Assembly: GCA_964453115.1 (NCBI GenBank)
Contig: CAYVRT010000013.1
Span: 1 to 64,000, forward strand
Source: JAIWNK01 sp964453115
GTDB taxonomy: Bacteria; Chloroflexota; Anaerolineae; Anaerolineales; Anaerolineaceae
Direction of reading: 5' to 3'
DNA length: 64,000 bases
The position numbers and the translations under genes were made by a program. This document shows positions 1-9,100 of this stretch, piece by piece (within the stretch, counting starts at the first letter, position 1; each line of letters opens with the position of its first letter). The notes below the pieces were generated by a model. The model did no database searches, had not been told where the DNA came from, and was given only the letters and a program-made list of their open reading frames with translations.

Positions 1-53
1 CCCACGACCTTCTCCTTGGCAAGGAGACATTCTACCAACTGAACCACGCCCGC
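1..53 (-). tRNA. tRNA-Gly (GCC), 3' part outside the window
   Basis: On the minus strand the 5' acceptor strand GCGGGCG begins at 53. A D-arm (TTCAGTTGGTAGAA) follows, then an anticodon stem-loop with CTTGCCAAG. The anticodon GCC decodes glycine. The T arm and 3' acceptor strand lie before base 1, so the gene is truncated by the window edge, not broken. A strong promoter sits directly upstream. Confidence 0.93.
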
Positions 54-83
54 ATAGCGTATGCTTTCTTACTGACGGGCCAA

Positions 84-112
84 AGTATAGCATTATCTAA
101 CAAAATCGTCAA
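84..112 (-). promoter_or_regulatory. sigma70-type promoter of tRNA-Gly
   Basis: On the minus strand TTGACG (112-107) and TATACT (89-84) are separated by exactly 17 bases. The predicted start near 77 gives a leader of about 24 bases before the tRNA. Confidence 0.8.
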
Positions 113-144
113 GTCTTTCTGAGAAAAAACACCCCCTAATCAAC

Positions 145-173
145 TTGACACATTTTCAGGCATGTGCTAAAGT
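145..173 (+). promoter_or_regulatory. sigma70-type promoter of the roadblock/V4R operon
   Basis: A perfect -35 TTGACA (145-150) and a -10 TAAAGT (168-173, four of six consensus bases) are separated by 17 bases. The predicted start near 180 leaves a leader of about 50 bases before the TTG start at 230. It is arranged divergently from the tRNA-Gly promoter. Confidence 0.72.
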
Positions 174-229
174 AATAGCAACTCTTTCATAGAAAGAGAT
201 TTCAACCTTTACCTCAAAGGAGCGCAGCC

Positions 230-601
230 TTGACTAAGTCACGCACTCAAATGATGGTAGAACGCCTGCGCGAGCTTCAAGCATCGTCCCCAGACATTGA
301 AGCCTCGGCAATTGTCAGTGTGGATGGTCTGACCATCGCATCCGCCCTGCCGCAAGGTGTGGAAGAAGACCGGGTTTCCGCTATGTCGGCTGCCATGTTA
401 TCCCTCGGTGAACGCATCGCCAAAGAACTTGGGCGCGGCTCACTGGATCAGGTCTATATCAAAGGCCAAAAGGGGTACGTGGTGCTGATGTCTGTTGGCG
501 AAGATGCTGTCTTGACCGCCCTTGCGCGTGAACAGGCCAAACTTGGCCTGATCTTCCTCGATATGCGGCGTGCCGCTGAAGACCTGACCAAATACATCTA
601 A
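230..601 (+). CDS. Roadblock/LC7 domain protein
   Basis: This 123-residue protein is a single roadblock/LC7 domain, a small alpha/beta fold that in bacteria usually binds or regulates MglA/Ras-like GTPases or acts as a dimeric signalling scaffold. The sequence shows the typical pattern: an N-terminal helix with ERL and EL, a strand reading SAIVSVDGLTIAS, a central helix with MSAAMLSLGERIAKEL, then GYVVLMSVGEDAVLTALA and a C-terminal helix. The start is TTG at 230, chosen because AAAGGAG lies 7 bases upstream and the fold begins there. It is the first gene of an operon with a V4R protein and a response regulator (gaps of 13 and 12 bases), suggesting one signalling module. No GTPase gene is in view. 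The family call is firm and the partner is unknown. Confidence 0.88.
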   Translation: MTKSRTQMMVERLRELQASSPDIEASAIVSVDGLTIASALPQGVEEDRVSAMSAAMLSLGERIAKELGRGSLDQVYIKGQKGYVVLMSVGEDAVLTALAREQAKLGLIFLDMRRAAEDLTKYI

Positions 602-614
602 CGCGAGAAAAGCC

Positions 615-1247
615 ATGGAACCTATCCCAAAGAGTGGACTGTATTATCCCAATAAAATTGCGCGGATTGCGTTGCTGGCCCTCGAGGAAGTTATGGGCAA
701 AAACGGTGTCAACGCGATTTTCAATCTGGCGAGCCTCTCGAACCTGATTGATAATTTGCCGCCCAATAACCTGGATCGCGAATTCGACTTTGCCGATTTC
801 TCGGCGGTGCAGGGTGCCCTGGAAGAGATGTACGGGCCGCGCGGTGGGCGCGGGCTGGCGTTACGCGCTGGCCGGGCCACTTTTGATGATGCGTTGAAAA
901 ACTTTGGCGCTTTGGCAGGTGTGGGCGATATGGCCTTTAAGGTGCTGCCGCTGCAAGCAAAGATGCGCATTGGCCTGCCGGCCATGGCAAAAATCTTCAC
1001 CCAAACCAGCGATCAACTCTCAACCGTCGAAGAAAAAGACGATCACTTCATTTACACCATTCACCGCTGCCCGGTTTGCTGGGGGCGCAACACCGATAAG
1101 CCCTCTTGTTTTGTGGCGGTCGGGTTGATCCAGGCCAGCTTGAAGTGGGTCTCGGGTGGGAATGAATTTCGCGTCAACGAGTCGCGCTGCATTGCAGTTG
1201 GCGACCCGGTGTGTGAGTTCATCGTCTATAAAGAACCGATTTCGTAG
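615..1247 (+). CDS. V4R (4-vinyl reductase-like) domain protein
   Basis: This 210-residue protein ends in a V4R-type ligand or metal-binding domain, a family found in small-molecule sensors and in bacteriochlorophyll and methanogen proteins. The cysteine pattern is visible: C152-P-V-C155-W-G, C165, C192 and C200 in the GDPVCEF ending typical of the fold. These cysteines probably bind metal (inference). The N-terminal 130 residues, with NKIARIALLALEEVMG and a Gly/Arg-rich turn near 75-80, match the helical part often seen before V4R. It lies 13 bases after the roadblock gene and 12 before the response regulator, so it is likely the sensory member of the cassette. The ligand cannot be deduced. 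Confidence 0.78.
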   Translation: MEPIPKSGLYYPNKIARIALLALEEVMGKNGVNAIFNLASLSNLIDNLPPNNLDREFDFADFSAVQGALEEMYGPRGGRGLALRAGRATFDDALKNFGALAGVGDMAFKVLPLQAKMRIGLPAMAKIFTQTSDQLSTVEEKDDHFIYTIHRCPVCWGRNTDKPSCFVAVGLIQASLKWVSGGNEFRVNESRCIAVGDPVCEFIVYKEPIS

Positions 1248-1259
1248 GAAGGCTCCTCC

Positions 1260-2114
1260 ATGCCTGATCCCAAGCCGAAGCTGCTGATTGTCGAAGATGA
1301 CCTGGACATTGCAGATATGTTGAACGCGTATTTCAGCGTCCAGGGCTATGATGTGCTAACCGTCAACTGGGGCGAAGATGGTGTCCGGGCCTGTCAGACC
1401 AACATGCCCGACCTCGTCATCCTGGATATTCGCTTGCCCGATATTGATGGCTTCGAAGTGGCGCGCCGCCTGCGTACCAATCGCCGCACAAAAGAAATTC
1501 CAATCATCTTCCTGACGGAAAAACGCGAGCGCAATGACCGCCTGAAAGGGCTGGAATTGCACGCAGAAGATTACATCACCAAGCCGTTTGATATCCAGGA
1601 ATTGCGTTTGCGGGTGCGCAACGCCCTCAACAGCGCCAAGCGCGGCTCGCTCACCAATGCTGTCACCGGCCTGCCGGATGGTGACCTGGTCAATGAACGC
1701 CTCTCACAGACCTTGCAAGAGGCCGATGCTGTGGCAATGGTCGTGGCGCTCGGTAACCTGGACCGTTTCCGCGAGGTGTATGGCTTTGTTGCTTCAGATG
1801 ATTTGCTGCGGGCTGTTTCGCTCATGGTGCAGGGGGCGCTGCGCGACAATGGAAGCGGTGAGGATTTCCTCGGTCATCTTGGACAAGACACCTTCCTGGT
1901 GATTACCCGTCGGGCGAATGTCAATGTCCTCAAGGAAAACGTTCGCCGACAATTGCAGCAGTCGTTTGATTACTTCTATCGCGATCAGGACCGTGAAATG
2001 GGTCTGTTCCGCGAACAGGGTTTGACGGTGCAGATTCAAGAATTGGACGTGGCACAGCAGGGCTTCCAAGAAGTGAGTCAACTGCGCGCTCGCCTGGATG
2101 CTTTGCGCCCCTAG
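1260..2114 (+). CDS. Response regulator with degenerate GGDEF domain
   Basis: Residues 1-125 form a CheY-like receiver: acidic pocket E12-D13-D14, phosphoacceptor D56 in LVILDIRLPD, T86 and K108 in the KPF turn. Residues 130-284 resemble a GGDEF domain (it begins TNAVTGLPD), but the active-site loop reads LGQDTF (207-212) in place of GG[DE]EF, so diguanylate cyclase activity is not expected. It probably acts as a phosphorylation-dependent binding or scaffolding output (inference). No histidine kinase is nearby. It is the third gene of the roadblock/V4R operon, and its stop is 13 bases before the TTG start of the glycosyltransferase. Confidence 0.85.
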   Translation: MPDPKPKLLIVEDDLDIADMLNAYFSVQGYDVLTVNWGEDGVRACQTNMPDLVILDIRLPDIDGFEVARRLRTNRRTKEIPIIFLTEKRERNDRLKGLELHAEDYITKPFDIQELRLRVRNALNSAKRGSLTNAVTGLPDGDLVNERLSQTLQEADAVAMVVALGNLDRFREVYGFVASDDLLRAVSLMVQGALRDNGSGEDFLGHLGQDTFLVITRRANVNVLKENVRRQLQQSFDYFYRDQDREMGLFREQGLTVQIQELDVAQQGFQEVSQLRARLDALRP

Positions 2115-2127
2115 GAAGCGATTTTCA

Positions 2128-2859
2128 TTGAAGCTGACGATTGTAATTCCAACCTATAACGAAGCGGAGAACCTGCCAAAGCTGGTCTCCGCTTTGTGTT
2201 CCTTACCGCTGCCGGAATTGAAGCTCCTGGTGGTGGATGATAACAGCCCGGATGGAACGGGTGACCTGGCAGAAAAGCTGGCAGCTGAGACGGGGCGGGT
2301 GCAGGTGTTGCACCGGACGGGCAAACAGGGGCTTGGTACAGCCTACATTGCCGGTTTTCGACATTGCCTTGACCAGGGCGATGAGGCCGTCTGTCAGATG
2401 GATGCCGATTTTTCGCATCCGCCGCAAAAGGTTGTCGAACTGGTGGAGGCCTTGCAGGATTGTGATGTTGCCATTGGCTCGCGCTATGTGCCGGGTGGGC
2501 AATTGGACGAGCGCTGGCCGATTTGGCGACGAGGGCTTTCGGCGTTTGGCAATTTTTATGCTCGCACGATCCTGAACATGCGCCTGCGCGATGTGACGGG
2601 TGGCTTTCGGCTGTGGCGCGCTTCGGCCTTGCGTACCATTCCCTGGGAACGGGTGCGCTCGAATGGCTATGTCTTTCAAGTAGAGACGGCCTATTTGGGA
2701 TATTTGCTTGGCCTGCGCTATCGCGAGATACCAATCTACTTTGCCGACCGGCGGTGGGGCGAATCGAAGATGTCGCTGCGCATTCAGCTGGAGGCGGCCC
2801 GCCGCGTGTGGGGGCTGCTGTGGATGTACCGCGACCTGCGTTCAGCCCGGCAACGTTAG
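2128..2859 (+). CDS. Polyprenol-phosphate mannosyltransferase-like GT2 glycosyltransferase
   Basis: This 243-residue enzyme matches the DPM1-type GT2 family, which moves a hexose (usually mannose) from a nucleotide sugar to polyprenyl phosphate on the cytoplasmic face of the membrane. The strand TIVIPTYNEAENL, the VVDDNSPDGTGDLA loop, the metal-binding DAD in QMDADFSHPP, GSRYVPGG, and a DVTGGFRLWR block are all present. There is no C-terminal membrane domain, as in single-domain Dpm1. The start is TTG at 2128, supported by AGGAAG about 9 bases upstream; the longer reading frame from 2098 would overlap the response regulator. The 3' end overlaps the converging rsmA gene by 18 bases. Donor and acceptor are not provable from sequence. 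Confidence 0.85.
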   Translation: MKLTIVIPTYNEAENLPKLVSALCSLPLPELKLLVVDDNSPDGTGDLAEKLAAETGRVQVLHRTGKQGLGTAYIAGFRHCLDQGDEAVCQMDADFSHPPQKVVELVEALQDCDVAIGSRYVPGGQLDERWPIWRRGLSAFGNFYARTILNMRLRDVTGGFRLWRASALRTIPWERVRSNGYVFQVETAYLGYLLGLRYREIPIYFADRRWGESKMSLRIQLEAARRVWGLLWMYRDLRSARQR

Positions 2860-3693
2860 TTTCTGTTCCACCAGGCTGCGCCATTCTTCCAGGCTGAGCG
2901 TTTCGGCGCGACGCTGCGGGTCTATGCCGGCCTGGCTGAGCAGTTCGGCGGCCTGTGCAGTGCTGCATTTCAGCCCGGCAGCCAGGCTGTTGCGCAATGT
3001 TTTGCGGCGTTGCGCAAACCCGGCGTGTGCCAATTGGAAGAAGATGGGCAGCTGTGCAAAGGGGATGAGCGGTTGCGGGTAGAGGTCAATGCGCAGGACG
3101 CTTGAATCTACATTCGGGACGGGGTAGAAAGCGCCGGCAGGGATGGAGGCTGCAAGCTGGGGGCGGCCATAGACTTGCACGCCCAGTGCCAGCAGGCTCA
3201 AATCGCCGGGTGCAGCGCACACGCGTTCAGCGACCTCGCGTTGCACAGTCAGCACCAGGCGGTTGGGGCGCAAGCGGGCTTCCAGCAGGTGGCGAATGAG
3301 GGCCGAACTGATGTAATAGGGAATGTTGGCGACTACCAGGTAACCATCGGCATCCATCAGGCTGGCCGGGTCTACGGCAAGCATGTCGCCGTGCAGTAAT
3401 TGCACGTTTTCAAAGCTGCTCAGCACCTGTTGCAGCACGGGCAGCAGGCGTTCATCCAGCTCGACGGCTGCAACCCGCCGGGCGGCCTGGGCCAGGTAAC
3501 GCGTCAGGCTGCCAAGGCCTGGCCCAACTTCCAGCACGGCATCCTGCGGGCCAATTTCGGCGGCGCGCACCACCCGCTGTAAGGCTGCCGGGTCTATTAA
3601 AAAGTTTTGCCCAAGGCCTTTTTTAGGGGTCAATTGATGGGCGCGTAACAGGGCGGGGACATTGAGTGGGGGCAGGGTCAGGGTAGGATCCAT
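2842..3693 (-). CDS. rsmA: 16S rRNA (adenine1518/1519-N6)-dimethyltransferase RsmA/KsgA
   Basis: RsmA dimethylates two adjacent adenines in the 3' terminal helix of 16S rRNA during 30S maturation, using S-adenosylmethionine. Diagnostic motifs are KKGLGQNFLID near residue 24-34, the SAM loop EVGPGLGSLT, the acidic VELDERL strand, and the catalytic NIPYYISS. The 283-residue length is normal. The start at 3693 lies inside the end of the YabE-like gene (16-base overlap), indicating translational coupling. The yabE-ksgA neighbourhood is also conserved in Firmicutes. The 3' end overlaps the converging glycosyltransferase by 18 bases. Confidence 0.96.
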   Translation of the reverse strand: MDPTLTLPPLNVPALLRAHQLTPKKGLGQNFLIDPAALQRVVRAAEIGPQDAVLEVGPGLGSLTRYLAQAARRVAAVELDERLLPVLQQVLSSFENVQLLHGDMLAVDPASLMDADGYLVVANIPYYISSALIRHLLEARLRPNRLVLTVQREVAERVCAAPGDLSLLALGVQVYGRPQLAASIPAGAFYPVPNVDSSVLRIDLYPQPLIPFAQLPIFFQLAHAGFAQRRKTLRNSLAAGLKCSTAQAAELLSQAGIDPQRRAETLSLEEWRSLVEQKLTLPG

Positions 3694-5066
3694 GGAATGT
3701 TTTCCGGAACGGGGGTGAGAAAATAGATGGTGCGATAGGAACTCCAGGGGACGTAATCATCCTCGCTGTAGCCAACATCAACCCAATACTTATCCGAAAA
3801 GCCATAGCCCCAATCGGCTACCACACCAACGCCATAATCGGGGATGTAGAGCTGTTGCCCGACCATCCAGCCATACCAGCTTTCGTTGACTGCAAGGATG
3901 CCATAGCGCAGGGTCATGCCGCTGGCGGTGATGTCGTTGCAGAAGCTGCGGTTGCCCTGTCCACAGGGGCTGTAGGAAGTGATGTAGACATTGACGGCTC
4001 GCCAGTATTCAATGGTGCCGCTGGGCGTTTCCAGTGTGCGCACAACTACCTGGGTGCCGTAGCCAATTTGTTCATCAATCGGTGGGCGAATCAGCCAGGC
4101 GGCCTCTGGCAGGCTGGCAACCTGCTGTCCGTCCTCGTAGCGCAGGCGTAGCCGGGCAAGCTCAACGCCAAATTGCCCGCTTTGGACGGTGCTGCGCTGA
4201 TCCAACTCGGTGTTGGGGTCGGCGACATACTGCTTGCCATAGGGGAGCAATTTTTGCTGCAAGGTGATTTCTTCGCGCACGCGCACGATGCGGATTTGTC
4301 CATCTTCGGGCAGGGGAGCGGCGGCATCGGGGATGCTGTAATCCAAACCGAGGAGCGGGAAGCCGTTTTCGGCCAGGGCCTGGCCGATGGTTTCGGCTGC
4401 CGAAGCGGCCTGAAAGGATTGGCCCTGGATGGTGATGGTGAGGGGGACGGCGCGCTGCAAGCGGACGACGAGCGCCTGGTTCAGGGCCGTGTCGCTGGGC
4501 AGTGAAAGGCGGTCAGCCGGAGCAAGTTGCACTCCGGCCTGCCACAGGGCTGTGGCGAGGGTCTCGGCGCTGGATTGGATGCGGTTTTCCTCTTCGCCAA
4601 TTTGCAGGGTGAGCGGTACGGCGCGCCGAACCTGTAACAGGTAGGAAGGTTGGGGCGGCAGCGGCTCTTGGGGGGAGATGGCCTGTCCGTTGAGCAGCAG
4701 CACATCCTGGGCGGTGAGCGTAATGTTGGCTTGTGTCAGCCATTCGGTTGGCAAGTGGGCGGTGCTGATGATCTCAATGGGTGGTTGGCCGGGCGCATCT
4801 TCAATCCAGATGCGATGTGCGCGCAGGATCTGAATTTCCATGCCGGGGCGCAGCCAGGTGGCAGGTGCCGGCTGGACAATGTCTTGCGGGTTTTGTGGAA
4901 TGCCGGCCTGTTCCAGGGCTGCGCCGACTGTCAGGGCGGTGCTGTGCAGGGTTTGTGGCTGCCCATCCACAACCAGGGTGATGCGGCGCGGGAAGAGGAA
5001 GAACAGCGCCGCTGCAACGATCAAGAGCAGTGCGCCGGATAGGAGCAAAATAAGTTTGCGGTTCAT
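3678..5066 (-). CDS. YabE-like cell-wall protein (DUF348 repeats, G5 domain, 3D-like C-terminus)
   Basis: The 462 residues start with a membrane anchor or signal (residues 5-25, LILLLSGALLLIVAAALFF). Several ubiquitin-like DUF348 repeats follow, for example RITLVVDGQPQTL and the twice-seen RAVPLTxxI segments. A G5 domain (EEITLQQKLLPYG onward) comes next, then a C-terminal 3D/RlpA-like region (ITSYSPCGQG, DITASGMTLRYGILAV, GVVADWGYG). This is the architecture of YabE and resuscitation-promoting-factor-like proteins, which act on or bind peptidoglycan outside the membrane. It overlaps rsmA by 16 bases and is the upstream partner. Whether the 3D-like domain is a lytic transglycosylase is unproven. 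Confidence 0.86.
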   Translation of the reverse strand: MNRKLILLLSGALLLIVAAALFFLFPRRITLVVDGQPQTLHSTALTVGAALEQAGIPQNPQDIVQPAPATWLRPGMEIQILRAHRIWIEDAPGQPPIEIISTAHLPTEWLTQANITLTAQDVLLLNGQAISPQEPLPPQPSYLLQVRRAVPLTLQIGEEENRIQSSAETLATALWQAGVQLAPADRLSLPSDTALNQALVVRLQRAVPLTITIQGQSFQAASAAETIGQALAENGFPLLGLDYSIPDAAAPLPEDGQIRIVRVREEITLQQKLLPYGKQYVADPNTELDQRSTVQSGQFGVELARLRLRYEDGQQVASLPEAAWLIRPPIDEQIGYGTQVVVRTLETPSGTIEYWRAVNVYITSYSPCGQGNRSFCNDITASGMTLRYGILAVNESWYGWMVGQQLYIPDYGVGVVADWGYGFSDKYWVDVGYSEDDYVPWSSYRTIYFLTPVPENIPWILP

Positions 5067-5082
5067 GGGCTGATTCTAACAT

Positions 5083-5111
5083 AAAAAAACTCCCCTGTTG
5101 GGACAGGGGAG
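5083..5111 (-). terminator. Rho-independent terminator after tRNA-Phe
   Basis: A perfect 9-bp stem (CTCCCCTGT / ACAGGGGAG, 5090-5098 with 5103-5111) with a 4-base loop is followed on the minus strand by seven T. It sits immediately downstream of tRNA-Phe. Confidence 0.9.
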
Positions 5112-5115
5112 ACTG

Positions 5116-5188
5116 TGCCGAGGGACAGGATCGAACTGTCGACCCCACAATTTTCAGTCGTGTGCTCTACCAACTGAGCTACCTCGGC
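5116..5188 (-). tRNA. tRNA-Phe (GAA)
   Basis: A 73-base cloverleaf lies on the minus strand. Acceptor strand GCCGAGG at the 5' end pairs with CCTCGGC at the 3' end. The D-arm GCTCAGTTGGTAGAGC, anticodon loop CTGAAAA (anticodon GAA) and T-arm with TTCGATC are all intact. The 3' CCA is not encoded. It has its own promoter and terminator. Confidence 0.97.
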
Positions 5189-5199
5189 AAGTGAACGTC

Positions 5200-5228
5200 A
5201 TTTTAACCGCACCTGGCAAATGTGTCAA
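5200..5228 (-). promoter_or_regulatory. sigma70-type promoter of tRNA-Phe
   Basis: On the minus strand a perfect TTGACA (5228-5223) is 17 bases from TAAAAT (5205-5200). The -35 box contains the TGA stop codon of the upstream SWIM gene, so promoter and gene end share bases. Confidence 0.82.
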
Positions 5229-6124
5229 GGTTTGATTTCTTCGTCTTCTGCGGGGGCGCTCACATCGCTGAAGGCCAGGCTGATGGCAACCTGGGTGATG
5301 GCCTGGTAGCTGTCTTCCAGCTGTCCACGCAGTGTCACGCTGCTATCGCTTTCCGGCTCTCCCAGACGCTGAAGAAGGGGCTGGGTGAGTTCGGGTGGGT
5401 GAATGGAGACCGAAAAGGTTTGTAGCTCTGGACCAATTTCCCAAAAGCGCTGGGCATCGGTTTCCAGCTCGGGGCCATTGGGCGCGTCGGGCAGCTCGGT
5501 GGGGGTGGGTTGCGGGGCGGGGGCGCCGCCGGTGCGGCGGGCGCGCAGTGCGGCGAGAATCTGTTCCTGGCTGCGCCCGCGCAGCCGAAACAGCAAGAAG
5601 GGGTCTTCATCGAACCGTTCGCCGAGGATGTAGTGGGTGGCGGCAATGTGTTTGCAGGGGTTGGCTTTGTCGGGGCAGGAGCAGGTGGTGAGCAGGTCGG
5701 CGGGACGGGAGGGGAAGAGGCTGACGCCTGCTGCGGCAAACACCTGCTCAATTTGGTCGGGCATTTCCCCGGCCAGCAATTGGGCGGCAAATAAGGCCTG
5801 ATCCACCAGCACATCCAGCACACGTTCCCATTGTTCATCGCTGAGCGGGCTGGTGCGCAGGGTGACTTTGTAGGGGGTGGGACGCGACCCCTGAACGCGC
5901 GCAAACACGCCTTCGGTGCTTTCTTCCAGCGATAGCACCTGGCCGGATCGGGCATAGAATTTGCCGCGCGTCAGGCGGCGGCTATCCATCAATCGTTCGA
6001 GTGCCGCAATCCAGCGTCTTGCCCACCAGTTTTTGGCAAAATCGCCGCGCTGGCTGCGGGCTTTGATGCCGCCGCGTGCTTTGCGCGGGCGCATGCCCCA
6101 GTTGAAGTTGGTATCTTCATCCAT
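5225..6124 (-). CDS. SWIM zinc-finger domain protein
   Basis: This 299-residue protein carries a SWIM zinc finger, C148-x-C150 and C157-x-H159 (TCSCPDKANPCKHIAA), a fold that binds DNA or proteins in SNF2-helicase partners. The N-terminus is basic (RPRKARGGIKARSQRG), followed by a WWARRWIAALE segment characteristic of bacterial SWIM proteins. The start ATG at 6124 is preferred over the longer frame to 6205 because GAAAGGAGC lies upstream and the longer form would run into the helicase gene. It follows the SNF2 gene with a 17-base gap. SNF2-SWIM pairs recur in bacteria, so the two probably work together on DNA or nucleoprotein, but no substrate is known. Confidence 0.86.
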   Translation of the reverse strand: MDEDTNFNWGMRPRKARGGIKARSQRGDFAKNWWARRWIAALERLMDSRRLTRGKFYARSGQVLSLEESTEGVFARVQGSRPTPYKVTLRTSPLSDEQWERVLDVLVDQALFAAQLLAGEMPDQIEQVFAAAGVSLFPSRPADLLTTCSCPDKANPCKHIAATHYILGERFDEDPFLLFRLRGRSQEQILAALRARRTGGAPAPQPTPTELPDAPNGPELETDAQRFWEIGPELQTFSVSIHPPELTQPLLQRLGEPESDSSVTLRGQLEDSYQAITQVAISLAFSDVSAPAEDEEIKP

Positions 6125-6141
6125 TGCGGTTTTTGCTCCTT

Positions 6142-9100
6142 TCAAGAGGTGGTGCGCAGCTGCACCAGGTCGCGCAGTTCTTCGGTGGAAAGCTCGGTCA
6201 GCCATTGTTCGCCGCTGCCGATGATGGCCTGTGCGAGGCCTTTTTTGCTTTCGATTAGTTCATCAATCTTTTCTTCCAGGGTGCCGAGGACGACGAATTT
6301 ATGCACTTCGACGTTGCGGCGTTGGCCAATGCGGAAGGCGCGGTCGGTGGCCTGGTCTTCGACGGCCGGGTTCCACCAACGGTCAAAGTGGAAGACGTGA
6401 CTGGCGCGCGTCAGGTTCAGCCCCAGCCCGCCTGCCTTGAGTGAAAGAATGAAAATTGACGGGCCGTTTTCATCTTCCTGAAAGCGACGCACCATTTCGT
6501 CCCGTTGCCGGGTGGGGGTGCCGCCATGCAGGTATAGCACGGGGCGGCCCAGAATTGCTGGCAGGTAATCGGCCAGCAGGTGGCCCATTTCGGCAAACTG
6601 GGTGAAGATGAGGGCGCGTTCTCCGGCGGCGAGCAATTCTTCCAGCATTTCTAAGAGGCGGTTGAGCTTTCCGCTGCGCCCGTTCAATCCTGTGGCATCG
6701 TTTTCGTGCAGGTAGTGAGCTGGATGGTTGCAGATTTGCTTCAGCTGCATCAGCAGGCTCAATACCATGCCGCGTCGTTCCATGCCCTCGCTGGTGGCGA
6801 TTTTGTCCATTGTGTTCTTGACGACTGCCTGGTAGAGCGTGGCCTGTTCTTCGCTGAGCGGGCAGAACTCCTTGACCTCGATTTTTTCCGGCAGGTCTTG
6901 AATGACGCGCGGGTCGGTCTTGACGCGGCGCAGGATGAAAGGCGAGACCATTTTGCGCAGGCGTTCGGTGGCCTGTGAGTCGCCAAAGCGTTCAATTGGC
7001 AGGCCAAACTCGCGTCGAAAAGCGGCCTGGTTGCCCAGGTATCCGGGGTTGAGAAAGTGCATCAACGACCACAGTTCGGCGAGCCGGTTTTCGACCGGTG
7101 TGCCGGTGAGCGCAAAGCGGAAACTGGTTTTGAGTTGCCGGGCAGCCTGGGTTTGTTTGGCGGAGGGGTTTTTGATGTTTTGTGCTTCGTCGAGAATGAC
7201 ACCATACCAGGTGATGGATTGAAGCAATTCGGCATCCAGGCGCAGCAGGGGGTAACTGGTCAGCACCAGGTCGGATTGGTGGGCGGCAGCGCTGAATTCG
7301 GAATTACGCAGGCGGCTTGCGCCCTGGTGAATGAGGATGCGCAAGCTGGGGGCGAAGCGTGCAGCTTCGCGCTGCCAGTTGGTGACAACGGAGGTTGGGC
7401 AGACGAGCAAGGTGGGGCCGGGTAGCTGCCCCAGCGATTGTTGCTCGTGTACCAGCAGGGCCAGGGCTTGAATGGTCTTGCCGAGGCCCATATCATCGGC
7501 CAGGCAGGCGCCCATGCCCCAGCGGCGCAAAAAGGCCAGCCAGGAAAACCCGTAGCGTTGGTAGGGGCGCAATTGCCCGTTCAGCCCGGGCGGCTGTGGC
7601 AATTCGCTCAGGCGTTCTGGTTGTGCCAGCCTCTCCAGCCAATCGGCCACCCAGCCTTCGGCGCTAACATCATCGAGGGGCAGGCCGTTAATTTCGTTTT
7701 CACTATCCAGCGCCATGCGCGCGGCTTCCATGAGCGCCATTTCGCCTTTTTGGCGTTGGTGTTCCCAAAAGCGAATGGCTGCCTCAATTTGTTCCACATC
7801 CAGCTGCACCCATTGCCCGCGCACTTGAACGAGGGGGCTTTTGAGTGCGGCCAGTGCTTCAAATTCTTGCCGAGAGAGGCGCGTTTCGCCGAGCGAAAGC
7901 TCCCATTCGTATGCAACCAGGGTGGAGAGGCCCATCTTGCCGCTTGGTGTGGCGGTGTTGCCGGGCTTGAGGTGCAGGCGCAGCCCCAGGCGGGCGCCGC
8001 GTTGATTCCACCAGGGCGGGGTCAGAATGCCAAAACCGGCTTGTTGCAGGAGCGGTGCGGTTTCGCGCAGGAAGGCATAGGCGCTGTGGGTGTCGAGTGG
8101 TTGGTGGGTGGGGCAGCGGGTTTGCAGGCTTTGGCGCAGTGGTGGGTAGAGCCGGGCGGCATAGCCCAGACCGCCCAGGAGGCGTTCCTGCGGTGCATGA
8201 AAGTGGCGCCCCAGTGTGGCGAGCAGCGGGCTGGCTTCATGCCAGACTTCCTCGGCATCTACCAGCAAGCTGGGGTCATCTTGGGCCTGGAGCAGGAAAC
8301 GCAATTGCCAGTCTTCGTTGTCCTTTCGTGGAGGTTCCAGGCGCAGGGCAAGGCGCGCTTTTTCATCTCCGGCGGCGCACAGGTAACGCATCCAGCTTTG
8401 CAGGGTGTTGGAAAGCTGCATCATTTGTGCAGCCGAAACGCGCGTGACCGTTGCGTCTTCCTGGAAGAGTGCCCAGAGCCAGCGCTCGAGCGGTGCGGTG
8501 CTTTCTGCTAGCAGCCGCTGTGAACGGGTGTTGCCCCAGGTGCGGGCCAATGCGTCACAAATGGTGTCGAGATAGGTTTGCAAGAGGGGGCGCGGGGCCG
8601 GTGGGGGTGGGGGTGGGTTGCTGCGCGGGTTGGTTTCGGCGCGGCAGATGGAGGGCATGGCTGCGGTGAGTTGTGCCAGGCGGGGGCCGTCTTCTGGCCC
8701 GTCCAGAATTGGCTTCCAGCGGGCATGGTAGAGGTTGCGCACGGCGTTGACGGGTTGCAAGGTGGGGAGCAGCTTTTGGGCGGCCAGCACTTCCAGGGCC
8801 AGGTTGGAGACGGTGCGCCAGTACTGTGTGTCGCTGCCCAGCAGGCAGCCAGGGGCCGGGGCCTCGGGCAGGCTGATGAGAATGGTGAAGGCCTTGCGCG
8901 CCGGCAGCCAGAGGCCGCTAATGAGCCAGTTGGCAAGGTGCGGCGGGTTGCCGGATAGTTCTGGGTTGAAGTGAGGGGAAGGATAGGGGCGGTTGCGCGA
9001 GGAAGGCAGGCGCAGGACAACGTGATCAATGCGCGCGTCTTCCAGCGGGGTGCCGCTGCCCAGTCGGTTGCGCAGCTCCGCCGGGTCGAGGCAGGCCGGG

